NCBI GenBank assembly: GCA_023425455.1
Contig: JAFACP010000026.1
Location: 1 to 6,006 of the forward strand
From: Pseudomonadota bacterium
Lineage (GTDB): Bacteria > Pseudomonadota > Gammaproteobacteria > Enterobacterales > Enterobacteriaceae
DNA length: 6,006 nucleotides
Direction of reading: 5' to 3'
A model generated the notes under the pieces. That model ran no database searches. It saw nothing but the letters and a program-made list of their open reading frames with translations, and was not told the origin of the DNA. Position numbers and translations under genes: made by a program. Of the stretch, positions 1-6,006 are shown one piece after another (the stretch's first letter is position 1; each line of letters begins with the position of its first letter).

Positions 1-4905
<4,905 letters not shown>

Positions 4906-4910
4906 GGCAG

Positions 4911-5810
4911 TCACTCCATCATCTTCTCAATCGGCAGCACAAGGATAGAGCTTGCCCCCAGCGCTTTCAGCTTTTCCATGGTCTCCCAGAACAGGGTTTC
5001 ACTGCTGACCATGTGCATCGCAACGCGCTGCTGGTCGCCCGCCAGCGGCAGAATGGTCGGGCGCTCTGCGCCCGGCAGCAGGGCAATAACCTCTTCCAGA
5101 CATTCGGTTGGCGCGTGCATCATGATGTATTTCGATTCACGCGCCTGGATCACGCCCTGAATACGGGTCAGCAGCTTATCGATCAGCTGCTGTTTCGCCT
5201 CATCCATCTCACCGTCGCACTGGATCAGGCACGCCTTCGAGCGGTAGATCACCTCAACTTCGCGCAGACCGTTCGCTTCAAGGGTTGCGCCGGTGGAGAC
5301 GAGATCGCAGATGGCGTCCGCGAGGCCTGCACGCGGGGCCACTTCCACAGAGCCGTTAAGCAGACAGGATTTGAACTGCACCCCTTTCTGGTCCAGGTAA
5401 CGCTTCAGCAGGTGAGGGTAGGAGGTGGCAATACGTTTGCCGTTCAGCGCCGCCGGGCCGTCCCAGGCTTCATCCACCGGGGTCGCGAGAGACAGGCGGC
5501 AGCCGCCGAAATCGAGACGACGCAGGGTAAAGTAGCGCGGGTCTTCCCCCTGCGCGCGGCGGGTCAGTAACTCCTCTTCCAGTACGTTTTCGCCAATGAT
5601 GCCGAGGTCAACCACGCCATCCATCACCAGGCCCGGGATATCGTCATCACGCACGCGCAGAATGTCGATCGGCATATTTTCAGCCAGGGCAATCAGGCGC
5701 TGGGTGTGCAGGTTGATTTTAATCCCGCAGCGGGCCAGTAATTCGCGTGAATCATCACTCAGACGCCCTGATTTTTGAATAGCTATGCGTAAACGTGAGT
5801 TATCTAACAT
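4911..5810 (-). CDS. hisG: ATP phosphoribosyltransferase HisG (long form)
   Basis: HisG condenses ATP and PRPP to form phosphoribosyl-ATP, the first committed and feedback-inhibited step of histidine synthesis. It is 299 residues, the long, hexameric form that needs no HisZ partner. Residues 1 to about 220 are the two-lobed periplasmic-binding-protein-like catalytic domain, with the PRPP-binding loop at about 169-182 ([14 protein letters not shown]). Residues about 225-299 form the ACT-like regulatory domain expected to bind histidine. The ATG at 5808-5810 is preceded by GAGG (complement of 5819-5822) 8 bases upstream, and the gene follows the attenuator directly. Two positions read Cys (198 in IQCDGEM and 237 in TECLEEV) where I remember Arg in E. 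coli. Neither is a catalytic residue known to me. As first gene of the operon it is controlled by hisL translation and by terminator formation in the leader. Confidence 0.98.
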   Translation of the reverse strand: MLDNSRLRIAIQKSGRLSDDSRELLARCGIKINLHTQRLIALAENMPIDILRVRDDDIPGLVMDGVVDLGIIGENVLEEELLTRRAQGEDPRYFTLRRLDFGGCRLSLATPVDEAWDGPAALNGKRIATSYPHLLKRYLDQKGVQFKSCLLNGSVEVAPRAGLADAICDLVSTGATLEANGLREVEVIYRSKACLIQCDGEMDEAKQQLIDKLLTRIQGVIQARESKYIMMHAPTECLEEVIALLPGAERPTILPLAGDQQRVAMHMVSSETLFWETMEKLKALGASSILVLPIEKMME

Positions 5811-5816
5811 TCTTTA

Positions 5817-5822
5817 TTCCTC
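5817..5822 (-). promoter_or_regulatory. Ribosome binding site of hisG
   Basis: The minus strand reads GAGGAA, with GAGG 8 bases before the hisG ATG. It lies downstream of the attenuator terminator, so it is transcribed only when RNA polymerase reads through. Confidence 0.85.
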
Positions 5823-5823
5823 G

Positions 5824-5841
5824 TTAACCTGTTTTAACCTG
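5824..5841. repeat. Two direct copies of an 8-base word, 10-bp period, in the hisG untranslated leader
   Basis: TTAACCTG occurs at 5824-5831 and again at 5834-5841 on the plus strand, so the transcript reads CAGGTTAA twice with two A between. A further partial copy (CAGAC) precedes the first in transcript order. The stretch lies between the terminator and the hisG ribosome binding site. From memory E. coli also has a loosely repeated CAGACAGG word here. It may be a translational spacer or enhancer, or simply chance; no function is claimed. Confidence 0.6.
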
Positions 5842-5855
5842 TCTGAATTTGGTCC

Positions 5856-5893
5856 AAAAAAAAGCCCCCGGAAGAAGATCTTCCGGGGGCTTT
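5856..5893 (-). terminator. his attenuator: intrinsic terminator (E:F hairpin)
   Basis: In the transcript a 5' arm AAAGCCCCCGGAAG (complement of 5880-5893) pairs perfectly with a 3' arm CUUCCGGGGGCUUU (complement of 5861-5874), giving 14 bp around a 5-base loop, or 15 bp with a 3-base loop. The GC-rich stem runs into eight consecutive U (complement of 5856-5863), some of which can pair with the AAA at the stem base. This is a textbook rho-independent terminator, placed 50 bases before the hisG start, and matches the E:F hairpin of the enterobacterial his attenuator. When histidyl-tRNA is plentiful it should stop transcription before hisG. Confidence 0.96.
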
Positions 5894-5955
5894 CTCATGC
5901 GTTCATGCACCACTGGAAGATCCAAACGTCTTCCAGCACACATCGCCTGAAAGAC
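5877..5955 (-). promoter_or_regulatory. his leader alternative RNA structure (segments B to E: antiterminator versus C:D hairpin)
   Basis: Mutually exclusive pairings can be read by hand. Segment B, GUCUUUCAG (complement of 5947-5955), pairs with segment C, CUGGAAGAC (complement of 5928-5936), over 9 bp with one G-U. Segment C can instead pair with D: CUGGAAGA with UCUUCCAG (complement of 5913-5920), 8 bp. D can pair with the terminator arm E: GAUCUUCC (complement of 5915-5922) with GGAAGAUC (complement of 5877-5884), 8 bp. If the ribosome stalls on the hisL histidine codons, B is free to pair with C, D is then free to hold E, and the terminator cannot form. If hisL is translated quickly B is covered, C:D forms, and E:F terminates. 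This is the known his attenuation model; the pairings are seen here directly. Confidence 0.93.
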
Positions 5956-5969
5956 TAGTCAGGATGATG
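5937..5969 (-). promoter_or_regulatory. his pause hairpin (A:B) and pause site
   Basis: The transcript can fold CCUGA (complement of 5959-5963) with UCAGG (complement of 5946-5950), extended across a small internal loop by CAUC (complement of 5966-5969) with GAUG (complement of 5941-5944). Just downstream is GGCGAUGUGUG, whose G at 5947, U at 5938 and G at 5937 fit the G-10, Y-1, G+1 pattern of RNA polymerase pause sites. The same hairpin and pause are known in E. coli and Salmonella his leaders, where the pause synchronises polymerase with the ribosome translating hisL. Pausing itself is inferred by homology. Confidence 0.8.
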
Positions 5970-6005
5970 GTGATGATGGTGGTGTTTAAATTGAACGCGT
6001 GTCAT
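5955..6005 (-). CDS. hisL: his operon leader peptide HisL
   Basis: This 16-codon frame encodes MTRVQFKHHHHHHHPD and ends at TAG (complement of 5955-5957). Seven consecutive histidine codons, a mix of CAC and CAU at 5964-5984, act as the sensor of charged histidyl-tRNA: ribosome stalling on them favours the antiterminator and expression of the operon. As far as I remember the peptide is identical to the E. coli and Salmonella leader. The ATG is at 6003-6005, one base from the window edge, so its ribosome binding site and the hisp1 promoter are outside. The peptide has no known function beyond being translated. Identity is certain from the peptide together with the attenuator directly after it. 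Confidence 0.97.
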   Translation of the reverse strand: MTRVQFKHHHHHHHPD

Positions 6006-6006
6006 A

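Noticed and set aside
4906..4914. GTG upstream start for hisD adding three residues
   Set aside because: The GTG overlaps the ribosome binding site that serves the ATG at 4903-4905, and the ATG gives the family-standard 434 residues.
5964..5984. Seven consecutive histidine codons that resemble an engineered His tag
   Set aside because: They are the natural sensor codons of the hisL leader, followed by Pro-Asp-stop and the attenuator; no vector sequence is present.

Overview
This window is the promoter-proximal part of an enterobacterial histidine biosynthesis operon, read entirely on the minus strand. In transcription order, from the right edge to the left, it holds the hisL leader peptide, the his attenuator, then hisG, hisD, hisC, hisB, hisH, hisA and the first 56 codons of hisF. 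The left edge cuts hisF. The rest of hisF and, by analogy with relatives, hisI lie outside. The right edge falls one base before the hisL start codon, so the main promoter is not in the window.

The organism is almost certainly a member of Enterobacteriaceae, probably near Klebsiella, Enterobacter or Raoultella. Gene order, the fused bifunctional HisB, the 16-residue leader with seven histidines and protein sequences very close to those I remember from E. coli all point there. HisC is 353 residues and HisG begins MLDN. In my memory both fit the Klebsiella/Enterobacter side better than E. coli (356 residues; MTDN). This placement is from memory, not from an alignment.

Layout: 5955-6005 hisL; about 5856-5984 the alternating hairpins of the attenuator, ending in a GC-rich terminator with eight U; 5811-5855 a short untranslated stretch with a 10-bp-period repeat and the hisG ribosome binding site; then seven tightly packed genes down to position 1. 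Junctions are a 5-bp gap (hisG-hisD), 4-bp overlaps (hisD-hisC, hisC-hisB), 1-bp overlaps (hisB-hisH, hisH-hisA) and a 19-bp overlap (hisA-hisF), as expected for translational coupling.

Together the products carry PRPP plus ATP through the early and middle steps (HisG, HisA, HisH-HisF) to imidazole glycerol phosphate, then through HisB, HisC and HisD to L-histidine. Missing from the window is HisI (IE), which acts between HisG and HisA. Expression is governed by how fast ribosomes translate the histidine codons of hisL.

All genes look intact, with their key catalytic residues present. I see no mobile element, CRISPR array, tRNA or rRNA, and no undescribed system. Long open frames on the plus strand are shadows of the his genes.
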